From Metamycoplasma equirhinis (GTDB lineage Bacteria > Bacillota_I > Bacilli_A > Mycoplasmatales > Metamycoplasmataceae), in the NCBI RefSeq assembly GCF_006385185.1, contig NZ_VFIX01000005.1:20015-84014 (forward strand): a stretch of DNA of 64,000 bases, read 5' to 3'. The notes beneath the pieces were generated by a model that worked only from the letters and a program-made list of their open reading frames with translations, was not told where the DNA came from and searched no databases. Below are positions 63,909-64,000 of this stretch, one piece after another. Positions within the stretch are counted from its first letter, which is position 1, and every line of letters begins with the position of its first letter. The position numbers were made by a program, and so were the translations under genes.

Positions 63909-64000
<92 letters not shown>

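Overview
The window is a low-GC chromosome segment from a mycoplasma (Mollicutes). Many genes stay open only if TGA is read as tryptophan, as in uvrA, secY, metK, leuS, ileS, rpoA and the phosphoketolase gene. Lipobox lipoproteins are frequent, ribosomal protein genes overlap by a few bases, and there are few regulators. A phosphoketolase, a deoxynucleoside salvage operon, a P37-type ABC operon and P68/P80-like lipoproteins point to the Mycoplasma hominis group (Metamycoplasma). That placement is an inference from gene content and was not computed. All coordinates below use genetic code 4.

Region 1 (1-9760) is a surface and uptake region. A lipoprotein (5' truncated), a lipoprotein nuclease, an ABC ATPase with a coiled-coil insert of about 300 residues, two permeases and a small membrane protein form one operon resembling M. 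genitalium MG185-MG189. After a terminator come another lipoprotein and an overlapping gene for a phosphohexomutase-like protein that has lost its catalytic motifs. Region 2 (9760-20440) holds rpsD, then on the minus strand deoD-deoA-deoC and a dprA-like gene with an apparent frameshift. The RNase P RNA, tRNA-His, tdk, ychF and tRNA-Trp follow. Next come metK behind a leader that looks like a divergent S-box (SAM-I) riboswitch, then pgk, and a membrane protein gene paired with a diadenylate cyclase gene.

Region 3 (20440-36740) contains a candidate structured RNA, tuf with a structured leader, and a P37-P29-P69 type transporter co-transcribed with a DHH phosphoesterase. A bitopic lipoprotein, a HAD phosphatase, an acidic small protein, a HipA-like kinase, uvrA, lgt, trxB, tRNA-Tyr and tRNA-Gln follow. 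Region 4 (37100-47600) has leuS (apparently leaderless), ileS and lspA. It continues with a small hydrophobic peptide with a double-glycine leader, rpmE, a phosphoketolase gene (minus) and a repeat-containing surface lipoprotein.

Region 5 (48188-63745) is the fused S10-spc-alpha ribosomal protein cluster from rpsJ to rpmF, with secY, adk, map, infA and rpoA inside it. L4, L23 and S5 carry extensions. A 16S rRNA gene begins at about 63909 behind its own promoter and runs off the window.

Functionally, nucleic acid breakdown (surface nuclease), nucleoside phosphorolysis (DeoD, DeoA), DeoC and phosphoketolase could form a chain from scavenged nucleosides to glyceraldehyde-3-phosphate and acetyl-phosphate. 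The most unusual items are the double-glycine peptide, the SAM-I-like metK leader, the phosphohexomutase pseudoenzyme, the ATPase with a coiled-coil insert beside a nuclease, the HipA-like kinase without a HipB partner, and a possible pseudoknot in the S10 leader.
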